DNA from: Takakia lepidozioides
Taxonomy: Eukaryota > Streptophyta > Takakiopsida > Takakiales > Takakiaceae
NCBI GenBank assembly: GCA_030704615.1
Contig: CM060731.1
Location: 88,204,756 to 88,268,755 of the forward strand
Direction: 5' to 3'
Length of the DNA: 64,000 bases
In this document: positions 19,200 through 29,149 of the stretch, piece after piece
How the letters are laid out: every line of letters begins with the position of its first letter
How positions within the stretch are numbered: position 1 is the stretch's first letter
Position numbers and translations under genes: made by a program
The notes under the pieces: model-generated
Told to the model about the DNA's origin: nothing
What the model saw: the letters and a program-made list of their open reading frames with translations, nothing else
Database searches by the model: none

Positions 19200-20036
19200 T
19201 CACGTTGTCAATGGGACTTCGACTGCTCTCAGAACTAGCTCATGAGTCATGGGGCTCCTCCAGGTAAAGTCGATTGCAGCCGTTGTACCGCCCCTAGTGA
19301 TGTTCACCACAATGTCCTGCCCTTCAATCATACCACCATCGAATATGGAAATCTTCACATTTTCGTCGTCCACACCAATGCGAATGTCCCCATACAATGG
19401 AGAAGAGGAGCGCACTCCTTCAGGAGAATAGGTCTCTCCGATGGAGTCCACCCACGTCCAGTGGCAGCAGTTCCACCGCAACAGCATAGCAGTGCGCCTT
19501 CTTCTGCATGGGTGACCGTTGTAGCTGGGAAAATCGGAATCGAGGATGCGCAGGAGCCACGGACTCCTCAGACCAAGATCGTCACCCCGCTCGAAGGCGT
19601 AGTGGCCTAGGATATACTCAAAAGCCACCAATGTTTCCACAATCGAACCAGTATCTTCTCTGTAATCTGTGTACCAGATAACAATGTCTCCCGATGTGGC
19701 CGAATACATTGCATAATCGATGCCTCCAAATGGGCAGTCGTCCCGGTTCCGGAAGCACGGCATCCTTGCAAAGGAGGACCTGAGGACGACTTGGATGCCG
19801 ATGACAATGACCTTGCGGACAGCTACGAAGCCCTTAGATTTTGGAAATGATGCGAAGCGGAAGAGCAGTCCGGCCTCCAATAATGGAGCATCTGGGTCCC
19901 ACGTACCCACCGACGGAGGTGGAACGTGTTCATCACGCCAGCGGTGGATGAACCCATACATCTTTCTCATCAACAAGTTATAGTTTGAGATCTGCCACCG
20001 AAGTCCATCCCCCCGGATGGAAATTCGACGCCGCAT
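19200..20036 (-). CDS. Pair gene L (unknown family), intact copy in Element 2
   Basis: An open frame of 278 codons. The first ATG lies inside a palindrome (MRRRISIRGDG), so the ATG of MRKMYGFIH about 22 codons later is a plausible alternative start. Conserved blocks: CFRNRDDCPFGGIDYAMYSA (residues about 100-120), SGDIVIWYTDYREDTGS, AFEYILGHYAFERGDD, CRRRRTAMLLRWNCCHW, YGDIRIGVDDENVKIS, FDGGMIEGQDIVVN and HELVLRAVEVPLTT. No signal peptide or membrane segment is evident, and I do not recognise the family. It is nearly identical to 43998-44828, and both stay open, whereas neighbouring element genes have decayed. It diverges from gene S across a short palindrome-containing spacer, so the two may share a bidirectional promoter. 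Confidence 0.6.
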   Translation of the reverse strand: MRRRISIRGDGLRWQISNYNLLMRKMYGFIHRWRDEHVPPPSVGTWDPDAPLLEAGLLFRFASFPKSKGFVAVRKVIVIGIQVVLRSSFARMPCFRNRDDCPFGGIDYAMYSATSGDIVIWYTDYREDTGSIVETLVAFEYILGHYAFERGDDLGLRSPWLLRILDSDFPSYNGHPCRRRRTAMLLRWNCCHWTWVDSIGETYSPEGVRSSSPLYGDIRIGVDDENVKISIFDGGMIEGQDIVVNITRGGTTAAIDFTWRSPMTHELVLRAVEVPLTT

Positions 20037-20196
20037 TTACATCGAAGAGGGGATGGACTTCGTCGTGTCCAGTGGCTATCGGCCCACCTGGCAGTGAGTG
20101 CCCATAGTTTGCATGGCAGGGTAGGAAACTGAAACGGCTACATTCATGAAGTAGCCAATCTTCATCGGTCCAGGATCCTGTAGGGGGGAAATTTAA
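20037..20196. promoter_or_regulatory. Shared intergenic region of gene pair L/S in Element 2
   Basis: A 160-bp spacer between divergent genes, beginning with a palindrome related to AAATTCGGCGCCGAATTT and the sequence GGGATGGACTTCG. The equivalent spacers at 13721-13900 and 43838-43997 are conserved. A bidirectional promoter is the simplest reading; no clear TATA box is seen. Confidence 0.4.
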
Positions 20197-20392
20197 ATGT
20201 GCCCTGGAGTGTTTGTGAGGAATTGCAGCGTTAGCTTGAACTTTTTCCAGCCACCGCGCTACTCCTCCTCCATCCGGGAGCTGCTGTCATTGAGCGTACT
20301 CCGCTACTCTTTTTCAAGGATGTCGTGCCGCCGAAATCCAGCCGACTGCCCTTATCATGGCCACGATTATGTTATGTTCAAACCAGAATCAG
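20197..20392 (+). pseudogene. Pair gene S, 5' half, split by a transposon insertion
   Basis: Starts MCPGVFVRNCSVSLNFF and continues through SRMSCRRNPADCPYHGHDYVMFKPES, where it is cut by the insertion at 20393. The rest of the frame continues at 28435. Copies at 13530-13540 and 43640-43660 are uninterrupted at this point and serve as empty sites. Confidence 0.8.
20385..20392 (+). repeat. Target site duplication, left copy (AGAATCAG)
   Basis: Repeated at 28435-28442. Eight bases is the minimum if both terminal repeats start at equivalent positions. Because flanking C and G bases also match, the duplication could be counted as up to 12-13. Confidence 0.8.
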
Positions 20393-20400
20393 GAGGTTTG

Positions 20401-20775
20401 CTATTTCATGAGCATGAGCGGCATGAGCGGCATGAGCGGCATGAGCAGAGTAGTAACACAATCGGTTTTCATGAGCAGAAGTACAAATTTCGAAAATAAA
20501 AAACAATAAAAAACAATAATTTAATGCAATGTGTCAGGAAAAACAAATATATTAATCGGCCCCTTGAAGGGAAAATTGCACTTTTGACAGTTGTGCTCAT
20601 GATATTTCGTCTTCCGCTCATGCCAATTCCCAGCGACATGTGCAAATATGGCGCCGAATTTCGCGGTAATAGGGTCCGTAACCTGAAAAACGGCGACGTA
20701 TTTCGCGGTAATAGGTCTCTCTGGCGAAAAATGGGAACGAATTCCGCGGCTATAGGTCCCCTCATGACAGGTAAT
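20401..20775. other. Subterminal region of the nested element, no gene
   Basis: Contains CATGAGCGG units, then repeats of TTCGCGGTAATAGG-like sequence (20660-20765) in spaced copies. The second transposase exon expected here from the 1428-2653 copy is absent. Confidence 0.45.
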
Positions 20776-22950
20776 TCAGCGCCATTTTTCCAGTGCATGT
20801 TCGGACTTAGCCAGTTCGGACTTAGCATTTTCAGACGTGCAACTCACCTCCCGCATATAGTCGCCGAACTGGAGGAAACGATAATGCCACCATGCTAGCC
20901 AACTGACCATTGCTCCCTCGTCTGATTTCCTTACAACACCTGACGATGTCCACCAAGCCCGTATGCATGCAAACTGTGTCTCTGCATCATCCAAGGTAGG
21001 AGCGCGCTTCCACGCAAGGCACATGGAACGGTGCTCCTCTCTGAAATCTGGCGCCACGAGCCTGGTTGTGTACTGCGAAAGGCTTTGCAGAAAATGGAAC
21101 CCACAAGATCTCTCCTTGCCTTCCATGGGAACATTGGGGTCTTGCCCGTACACCCTTCGGATGGCAGCCCAATTTGCTTGTGCGTTGTCTGCCATGAAAC
21201 CACGGAAATTCGGAGGGGGCAATCCCGCCTTGGCCATCTGTTCGTTTATTCCCTGCCAAAGAAGCATCTCCGATTGTGTGTCCTCTCCTTTCATCTCACA
21301 AATAGCAATTGTCATTAGCATCCTGCAGTGGGTGTCGTAGACATGTGCACCCATTGTCACCCACTGGTGATTTGTAATTCACTTGATATGGTCGAACATG
21401 ACCAAACTGTTTGACAAGTTCCTACTCGTCATCCTGTCAACCAGTTCGACGCCGCTGCCAGGTCCACACGTGGACATTTTGAATACGAAACAACGATCTG
21501 CCTCAGTCCATTGTCCTGGAAACCTACTTCCATGAATGTAGTCATATCCACATCGTCGCTTCACCTCCAGAATGGAGTGCATATCCGAGCCACGCCCAAT
21601 TTTCTGTTTGCATGAGACAATGTGGTTTCGGACATTCGGTGAACATACGTGGGACACCGACTCCAGCAATGCCTCCATTTCCTTCTCGTCGAGAGGAACT
21701 CTATCGGAGCCGTCTTCCGACATAATTCTGGCCAATGCCATCTTATGGGCGGCTTGGAGCTGTATCTGTTTGGGTTTGGCACCCGATCTCAACTTAACCT
21801 CCTCCTGAACGAGCTGCTCTGCTTCGTGGGCAGCCTCCCGCGAGTTCCCCCTCGCCAATTTGTGACAATGGGAACCAACGTGTATGCAAGCTGGTGTGAG
21901 GTCAGGGAAACGGTGCAACACATAGAACTGCTTGGCATTACAAACAGACATGCAGTGTGGTGGTTCTTTGCAATGCGCACACTTAAATGTGGAGTTCGGA
22001 ACCTTCTCCTGAGCTCGAAATGGTTGATGAGCTGTGCCTGTCCAATCGGTCTCGTTCCTGTGACCTCTGGATTTAAAGTGGAAGCAAGTTGGGGAGAAAC
22101 ACCGCAACGCGCCCGCACAAACAACGTAGCGCACCCGCACACCATCGAGCATCTTCATGCTGGTGGTTTTGGTAACGCACCAAGGATGACCGTCATGTTT
22201 TCTATCCATATCTGTCAACATTCCGGACGCCCTCGAGTAGTCCGCCCGAGGAGGGAACTCAAAGAAGATATTACCGTCGACGTCGGCGGGAAGGCATGTA
22301 ACCGATTTAATTGCGAACTTGCTGTAGTCCAGCCCGGCCAGCTCCGACCGGTGTCCCTCCAGGTGAAGCCCTCGCAGAATTTCAAGAATAGATCGAACTG
22401 CGGTGCTCGTGCTGGGAATATGACTCCCTCCTCCACTGACGTCCATTGAGGACTTGCCTGATCTCCAGGACGACCTCGGAACTTCCATGACCTCGTCTGA
22501 GTCGGACAGGTTGTGAACAACCCGGTTCTGGCTCGTCTTCATGGATGGGTTCGGCTCTGGATTTACTTCGTTGCGGACTTCTCTCTTTGAGGTAGCCACT
22601 CTCTGATTCGCGGATTGTTTCGTGGAAGGCGCCAGGATAGAAGGTGCATTTGGCGGGCAAATAAAGTCCCCAACAGCCCTGTATATGACGCTGTCCAATG
22701 GTGGAACTCGCCATTCCCTGCCATCGCCGAAATCATCGTGGAGCACAACAATACTGTCGACAACAAGGCCGTTAGAGTCCTTCCTTTCCTCCTCCAAAAA
22801 AACCGACCCCGGTTTCAGGTGGTATCGAACGCACAGATATTTCTCCATCACCCGGCAGGTGTCCCCTCTGCACGGAAATGAAGCTCTATGCTCGTGAGGA
22901 GGGCAGTACACTGTAGCGCTCGGGTTTTCCGCCATGGGAGATGTGCACAC
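20776..22950 (-). pseudogene. MULE-like transposase, one nonsense codon, C-terminal exon missing
   Basis: Both frames, 22950-21379 (523 codons) and 21378-20776, are in the same phase and are separated only by TGA at 21381-21379. In the paralogue at 1428 this codon is CGA (FDHIKRITNHQW), so a single C-to-T change at a CpG explains the stop. The N-terminal part has CPPHEHRASF, LKPGSVFLEEERKD and a Ser/Pro-rich linker. The centre (residues about 260-390) has Cys/His clusters (CAGALRCFSPTC, CAHCKEPPHC, CIHVGSHCH) suggesting zinc binding. The C-terminal half is the DDE-like core with FMADNAQANW, CGFHFLQSL and WLAWWHYRF. A GTGAGT donor follows YMRE, but no exon with the AESVHSSW block is found downstream. 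It is the only nearly full-length transposase of this family here. Assignment to MULE is from motifs; hAT-like or KDZ-like alternatives are not excluded. Confidence 0.75.
21379..21381 (-). other. In-frame nonsense codon (TGA) in the transposase
   Basis: The paralogue at 1428-2653 has CGA at the aligned position near 1520. Both sides of the stop keep strong similarity to the paralogue, so the mutation is recent. Confidence 0.85.
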
Positions 22951-23099
22951 AAGACTCCCAGGATGGAGTGCGGGGAAGCTCCCTGGTAGAAGGGGGATGC
23001 AGCGATGGGAATGAATGCGATGCCGATTTGTCCGAGCGACGAAGCCTGATCCAAATCCAGGGAGCCAACTATCTCAAAAATCCACAGTCAGAGTGTTAA

Positions 23100-24640
23100 T
23101 GAACCTTGTCTCCGGAATGCGGCCCCTGGTCTTTGCGCAATAACTGCCAACGGTATGCAGTCAGAAAGTGGGGGGCCGTCCGGATGATGACGGCTGAAGG
23201 GGAGAAGCCGGCACCGTGCCGTCACATTACTACCCCCGAATGGAAATTCGGCACCCAATATCCAACAGGGGAAGCCCGGATGAAGTCGCCTCGGGCGCAG
23301 AGGCCGGCGCGTGTGCGACAGAGAACATCCCCTGGATGGAGATTCGGCGCCGAATTTCCATCCAGCAGGTAAAGGAAGTCGTGTCGGGGGGTCAGGCCGA
23401 AAACTGGCCGGCATAAAAACATCCCCAGATGGAAAAACGGCGCCGAATTTCCATCCGGGGCGGTTCGGATGCAGTCGGGGAGGGGGGAGAGGCCGGCACT
23501 TGGCCGTCACATTTCAACCCCCGGACGGAAATTCGGCACCGAATATCGAACAGGGGACGCCCGGATGAAGTCGCCTCGGGCGTAGAGGTCGGCACGTGTT
23601 CGACAGAGAACATCCCTTGGATGGAGATTCGGCGCCGAATTTCCATCCGGGCCCCCCCAAGGAAGTCTTGTCGGGGTGTCAGACTGAAAACTGGCCGACA
23701 TAAAAACCTCCCCAGATGGGAAAACGGCGCCGAATTTCAATCCGGGGCCATTCCAATGCGGTTGGGGAGGGGGGAGAGGCCGGCACTTGGCCGTCACATT
23801 TCAACCCCCGGACGGAAATTCGGCACCGAATATCGAACAGGGGACGCCCGGATGAAGTCGCCTCGGGCGTAGAGGTCGGCACGTGTTCGACAGAGAGCAT
23901 CCCTTGGATGGAGATTCGGCGCCGAATTTCCATCCGGGCCCCCCCAAGGAAGTCTTGTCGGGGTGTCAGACTGAAAACTGGCCGACATAAAAACCTCCCC
24001 AGATGGGAAAACGGCGCCGAATTTCAATCCGGGGCCATTCCAATGCGGTTGGGGAGGGGGAGAGGTCCGCACCTGGCCGTCATATTTCAACCGCCGGACG
24101 GAAATTCGGCACCGAATATCCAACAGAGCGGCGGAGAAGCCGGCACCTCTCCGACAGAGACCAGCCCCCGGATGGAAATTCGGCGCCGAATTTCCACCCA
24201 GCAGGTAAGTGCAATCCCGGATGGATGGAAATCCGGCGCCGAATTTCCATCCAGCAAGTAAGTGAAATCCCGGATCGATCGAAATCCGGCGCCGCATATC
24301 CATCCTGCAGGTAATTCGAATCCCGGATGGATGGAAATTCGGCGCCGAATTTCCATCCAGCAGGTAAGTTGAATCCCGGATGGATGGAAATCCGGCGCCG
24401 AATTTCCATCCAACAGGTAAGTGAAATCCCGGATCGATCGAAATCCGGCGCCGCATATCCATCCTGCAGGTAATTCGAATCCCGGATGGATGGAAATTCG
24501 GCGCCGAATTTCCATCCAGCAGGTAAGTTGAATCCCGGATGGATAGAAATCCGGCACCGAATTTCCATCCAGCTGGTAAGTCGGATCGCTGGCGTATGGA
24601 TATTCGGCGCCGAATTTCCATTAGGCAGGTATTTCATCGC
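23100..24640. repeat. Second-type palindrome array (AAATTCGGCGCCGAATTT)
   Basis: Palindromes resembling AAATTCGGCGCCGAATTT, in which the arms have TTCGG instead of TGCGG. Between 23420 and 24110 there are tandem units of about 290 bp (for example 23420-23700 and 23710-23990). From 24150 the unit shortens to about 60 bp, with spacer CAGCAGGTAAGT...CCCGGATGGATGG. A few centres are CA instead of CG (23250, 23540, 23825, 24107, 24552). Long frames through it encode MEIRRRISI repeats and are not genes. Confidence 0.9.
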
Positions 24641-25400
24641 TGAGAATTACCTTCCTGCAGGTAATTCTGATCGATGAATTACCTTCCTGCAGGTAATTCT
24701 CAGCGATGAATTACCTTCCTGCAGGTAATTCTTATCGACGAAGGTAGGAAGGTAATTCCTCGCTCAGAATTACCTGCAGGAAGGTAATTCATCGCTGAGA
24801 ATTACCTACAGGAAGGTAATTCATTGATCAGAATTACCTGCAGGAAGGTAATTCTCAGCGATGAAATACCTGCAGGATGGAAATTCGGCGCCGGATTTCG
24901 ATCCATCCGGGATTCCAGTAACCTGCTGGATGGAAATGCGGCGCCGAATTTCCATCCATCCGGGATTCGAACTACCTGCTGGACGGAAATTCGGCGCCGA
25001 ATTTCCAATCATCCGGGATTCCACTTACCTGCTGGATGGAAATCCGGCGCCGAATTTCCGTCCATCCGGGATTCGAATTACCTGCAGGACGGAAATTCGG
25101 CGCCGAATTTCCGTCCATCCGGGATTCGAATTACCTGCAGGACGGAAATTCGGCGCCGAATTTCCATCCATCCGGGATTCGAATTACCTGCAGGACGGAA
25201 ATTCGGCGCCGGATTTCCATCCATCCGGGATTCGAATTACCTGCAGGACGGAAATTCGGCGCCGGATTTCCATCCATCCGGGATTCCACTTACCTGCAGG
25301 ATGGAAATCCGGTGCCGGATCTCCATCCATCCGCTCTCCGACCAACCTTGCGGATGGAAATCCGGTGCCGAATTTCCTTTCATCCGCTCTTCCAATTACC
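24150..25400. repeat. Quasi-palindrome of about 1.2 kb centred near 24749
   Basis: Left-arm units (GATGGAAATTCGGCGCC... CAGCAGGTAAG) are answered by inverted right-arm units (...CCTGCAGGATGGAAATTC). The inner arms are the clearest: 24625-24680 pairs with 24815-24872 (ATTTCATCGCTGAGAATTAC against GTAATTCTCAGCGATGAAAT). The centre consists of repeated TTACCTTCCTGCAGGTAA motifs. A single strand of this region could fold into a very long stem made of smaller hairpins. Confidence 0.85.
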
Positions 25401-25489
25401 TGCATGACGGAAATTTTGCGCGCCGACCTAGCTGGCGGATGGAAATTCGGCGCCGGATTTCCATCCATCCGCTCTTGGAATTACCTGCA

Positions 25490-25954
25490 TGACTGGAAAA
25501 ATGGCGCCGAATTTCCGATTTTGGTGCAAGTCAGATCTGGGACTTAGCCATTTTCGGCCCCGAAATGGAAAAAAGGCGCCAACAAAAAAAAAAAAAAAAA
25601 AAAAAAAAAACAGCGCCATTTTTCCATGTCAGGGCCGAAAACGGCTAAGTCCCAGATCTGACTGGCACCCAAAATCGGAAATTCGGCGCCATTTTTCCAG
25701 TCATGCAGGTAATTCCAAGAGCGGATGGATGGAAATCCGGCGCCGGATTTTCATCCATCCGCTCTTCGAATTACCTGCACGACGGAAATTTTTCCGCGCC
25801 GACCTAGTTGGCGGATGGTAATCCGGCGCCGGATTTCCATCCATCCGCTCTTCGAATTACCTGCATGACTGGAAAAATGGCGCCGAATTTCCGATTTTGG
25901 TGCAAGTCAGATCTGGGACTTAGCCATTTTCGGCCCCGAAATGGAAAAAAGGCG

Positions 25955-25988
<34 letters not shown>

Positions 25989-26329
25989 GCCATTTTTCCA
26001 TGTCGGGGCCGAAAACGGCTAAGTCCCAGATCTGACTGGCACCCAAAATCGGAAATTCGGCGCCATTTTTCCAGTCATGCAGGTAATTCCAAGAGCGGAT
26101 GGATGGAAATCCGGCGCCGGATTTTCATCCATCCGCTCTTCGAATTACCTGCACGACGGAAATTTTTCCGCACCGACCTAGTTGGCGGATGGTAATCCGG
26201 CGCCGGATTTCCATCCATCCGCTCTTCGAATTACCTGCATGACTGGAAAAATGGCGCCGAATTTCCGATTTTGGTGCAAGTCAGATCTGGGACTTAGCCA
26301 TTTTCGGCCCCGAAATGGAAAAATGGCAC

Positions 26330-26364
<35 letters not shown>

Positions 26365-26706
26365 GCCATTTTTCCATGTCGGGGCCGAAAACGGCTAAGT
26401 GCCAGATCTGACTGGCACCCAAAATCGGAAATTCGGCGCCATTTTTCCAGTCATGCAGGTAATTCCAAGAGCGGATGGATGGAAATCCGGCGCCGGATTT
26501 TCATCCATCCGCTCTTCGAATTACCTGCATGACGGAAATTTTGCGCGCCGACTTACCTGGTGGATGGAAATCCGGCTCCGGATTTCCATCCATCCGCTCT
26601 TGGAATTACCTGCATGACTGGAAAAATGGCGCCGAATTTCCGATTTTGGTGCCAGTCAGATCTGGGACTTAGACATTTTCGGCAACGAAATGGAAAAATG
26701 TCGCCG

Positions 26707-26737
<31 letters not shown>

Positions 26738-27277
26738 AAAACAAAACGCCATTTTTCTTGTTAGGGGCCGAAAACGGCTTAGTGCCAGATCTGACTGGCA
26801 CCCAAAATCGGAAATTCGGCGCCATTTTTCCAGTCATGCAGGTAATTCCAAGAGCGGATGGATGGAAATCCGGCGCCGGATTTTCATCCATCCGCTCTTC
26901 GAATTACCTGCATGACGGAAATTTTGCGCGCCGACTTACCTGGTGGATGGAAATCCGGCTCCGGATTTCCATCCATCCGCTCTTGGAATTACCTGCATGA
27001 CTGGAAAAATGGCGCCGAATTTCCGATTTTGGTGCCAGTCAGATCTGGGACTTAGCCATTTTCGGCCCCGAAATGGAAAAATGGCGCCGAAAATAAAATA
27101 AAAAGAAAATAAAAATAAATAAATAAACGCCATTTTTCCAGTTCGGGGCCGAAAACGGCTAAGTCCCAGATCTGACTGGCACCCAAAATCGGAAATTCGG
27201 CACCATTTTTCCATTTCTGGGCCCAGTCAGATCTGGGACTTAGCCATTTTCGGCCCCGAACGGAATAAATCGCGCCG

Positions 27278-27310
<33 letters not shown>

Positions 27311-28092
27311 GATATTTTTCTAGTTCCGGGCCGAAAACGGCTAAGTCCCAGATCTGACTGGCACCCAAAATCGGAAATTCGGCGCCATTTTTCCAGTTCT
27401 GGGCCCAGTCAGATCTGGGACTTAGCCATTTTCGGCCCGAACAGGAAAAATGGAAGTTGAAGACTCCCACAAGCTGAAACCATACTCCACACATGCACCA
27501 CTTGCTTCCTTAACACCCGAGCTCTTCTTGAACTCCTCAAACCCTGCAACACTTGCAGAACAAGAGCTTCTTCACAAGCTCTCAAACTTTCAATGATGCT
27601 CTTCTTGAAGACCTCCTCTTGTACATAAACACCACAAGACTTTCTTCTTGCAAACCCTGCAACAGCTTGTAACTTAAGAGCTATCTATCAAGCTCTTTTC
27701 CACACACAAGTGTTAACTATGCTAACACCTTGCACTTATAGATGTAAGCAGGTCTTCTTCTAGTGATACGGAAATGGTGAAAAGAGGAGAAACCATTCTA
27801 TCACGTTATATAAGTCAAGCCAATGGCACCTTTGCTAAAAGACTCCACCATACAGACCTCACCCACTCTCCATCTCAAGTACTAGAGCGAGTTCAATTGG
27901 CTCAACTTTTGTTTGACCACATGTTTTTTGAAAGCAGAGGCATAGCCAGTGGGTACTTTCAGGGCCGAAAATGGCTAAGTCCCTAGAGTGGCTGGCACCA
28001 AAATCGGAAATTCGGCGCCATTTTGCCAGTTCCGGGCCCAGTCAGATCTGGGACTTAGCCATTTTAGGCCCCGAACTGGTAAAATGGCACCG

Positions 28093-28126
<34 letters not shown>

Positions 28127-28255
28127 GCCATTGTTCTAGTTCGGGGCCTAAAATGGCTAAGTCCCAGATCTGACTGGCACCAAAATCGGAAATTCGGCGC
28201 CATTTTTCCAGTTCCGGGCCTAGTCAGATCTGGGACTTAGCCATTTTCGGCAAGT
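25490..28255. repeat. Inverted repeats centred on A tracts (six units)
   Basis: Each unit has one arm with GTCAGATCTGGGACTTAGCC ending in GGCGCC or a variant, then an A tract, then the inverted arm with GGCTAAGTCCCAGATCTGAC. A tracts: 25584-25610, 25957-25987, 26331-26363, 26707-26736, 27278-27308 and 28093-28125, each 27-33 A; a degenerate A-rich centre lies at 27091-27125. All the A runs are on the plus strand. The units are about 370 bp apart until 27000 and keep the GGCGCC palindrome at their outer edges. Confidence 0.9.
27455..27955. other. AT-rich insert of foreign composition inside the A-tract repeats
   Basis: Interrupts the repeat arms (CGGCCCGAACAGG on the left, CAGGGCCGAAAATGG on the right) with about 500 bp unlike the surroundings. 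It has repeated GAGCTCTTCTTGAA-like words, plus GTGTTAACTATGCTAACAC. Reversed, it resembles plant Copia LTR sequence in style, but I cannot place its ends or a target duplication. Confidence 0.4.
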
Positions 28256-28299
28256 AAATGCAATAAAATGTTGCATTTCAAGTCCACTGGTGCCACATT

Positions 28300-28434
28300 C
28301 CAACTTCACATGACCCTATTTCCGTGCCTCCTAACCCTATTTCCGTGGACTTACAATGGTCTGCTCATGTTTTTTTTTTTTCTGCTCATGCTCATGCCGC
28401 TCATGCTCATGCCGCTCATGAAATAGCAGCCCCC
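28300..28434 (-). repeat. Right end of the nested element
   Basis: Contains two CCCTATTTCCGTG motifs, degenerate forms of the telomere-like box of the other right ends. These are followed by CATGCCGCTCATG units and the terminal repeat ending ATAGCAGCCCCC. Confidence 0.65.
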
Positions 28435-28948
28435 AGAATCAGGAGACATCATTGTTTGGCTCTCTGTTTTCACAGACGCTGCTGGAATCAAGCAAGAGTC
28501 TTTGCGCGCAATGGAGTATCTGGAGGGCTATTACCGCTTTGAGCGAGGTGAGGGCGAGGGTCAATGCAGTCCGTGGGTCCTGAAAATTGTTGACCTCGAT
28601 ATACCAAGCTGGAAAGGGATGCCGGACAGATCACGCACGGCCTCGCTTTGGCGCTGGAACTGCTGCCAGTGGACCAGGGAGGACGGCACCGGGGAAAACT
28701 ATATACGTGCAGATCACTCCGCTCTTCCAGTGTATGGAGACATTCGGCTGAGTTGCGAAGACGAATCGCACGGGCACATGAGGCCCACAGTGACCTTGTC
28801 AATGTATGATGGTGGTATCATTGATGGACATGACATTGTCGTCGGCTCCAGCAAGGGCAGCAGAACGACCGAATTGCAGTTTACCTTGAGGTGCCGCAGC
28901 AGTAATGAGCTTGTTTTGAGGGGTATCGAAGTTCCGTCGACTTGGTGA
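28435..28948 (+). pseudogene. Pair gene S, 3' half, continuation after the nested insertion
   Basis: Resumes at the duplicated target with SGDIIVWLSVFTDAAGIKQ and continues AMEYLEGYYRFERGEGEG, LWRWNCCQW, YGDIRLSCEDE, MYDGGIIDGHDIVVG and NELVLRGIEVPSTW to a stop at 28948. Joined to 20197-20392 it would have been a full-length gene S without other visible defects, so the insertion seems to be the inactivating event. The family is unknown; see gene L for the shared motifs. Confidence 0.8.
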
Positions 28949-29149
28949 AGCCCATGTAGAAGGAGGAAGGGCTTAGTTTTGTCTGCAGTTGGTAAATGTG
29001 AGACATCGTGTCCGATCAATAAACCCATCGTACCTCACTTCTATTTACAATTTGATGTCTCATTTCTACAATTTGTCTGTCCGCATGAATATACCAGAGT
29101 AACCGGTATGAGAGTCCTGTGTCAAGAATATACCAGAGCAACGCCATGT
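28949..29149. other. 3' flank of gene S, no gene
   Basis: Contains TTCTATTTACAATTTGATG and two copies of AATATACCAGAG. It is related to the flank at 12800-13020 of Element 1 (reverse). Confidence 0.35.

Larger units (their letters stand above)
20393..28434 (-). mobile_element. Nested DNA transposon (8,042 bp) with terminal inverted repeats
   Basis: The ends are GAGGTTTGCTATTTCATGAG and, reversed, GGGGGCTGCTATTTCATGAG. They are imperfect inverted repeats, followed on both sides by CATGAGCGG units. The element splits gene S and is bounded by an 8-bp direct repeat. Inside are a MULE-like transposase on the minus strand (20776-22950), palindromes of the AAATTCGGCGCCGAATTT type (23106-24620), a quasi-palindrome (24150-25400) and A-tract inverted repeats (25500-28250). 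Its ends belong to the same family as those of Elements 1 and 2, so one transposase may serve all of them. It is the best-defined element in the window because the empty site is available. Confidence 0.85.

Noticed and set aside
23422-25547. Long ORFs through the palindromes (MEIRRRISIQ, KFGAEFPSIRD and NSAPNFHPSG peptides)
   Set aside because: Both strands and several frames are open at once because the repeat unit lacks stops; the peptides are direct translations of the palindrome and spacer.
25584-28125. A tracts as poly(A) tails of retroposed sequences
   Set aside because: Each tract lies at the centre of an inverted repeat, with matching arms on both sides and no upstream body or target duplication.
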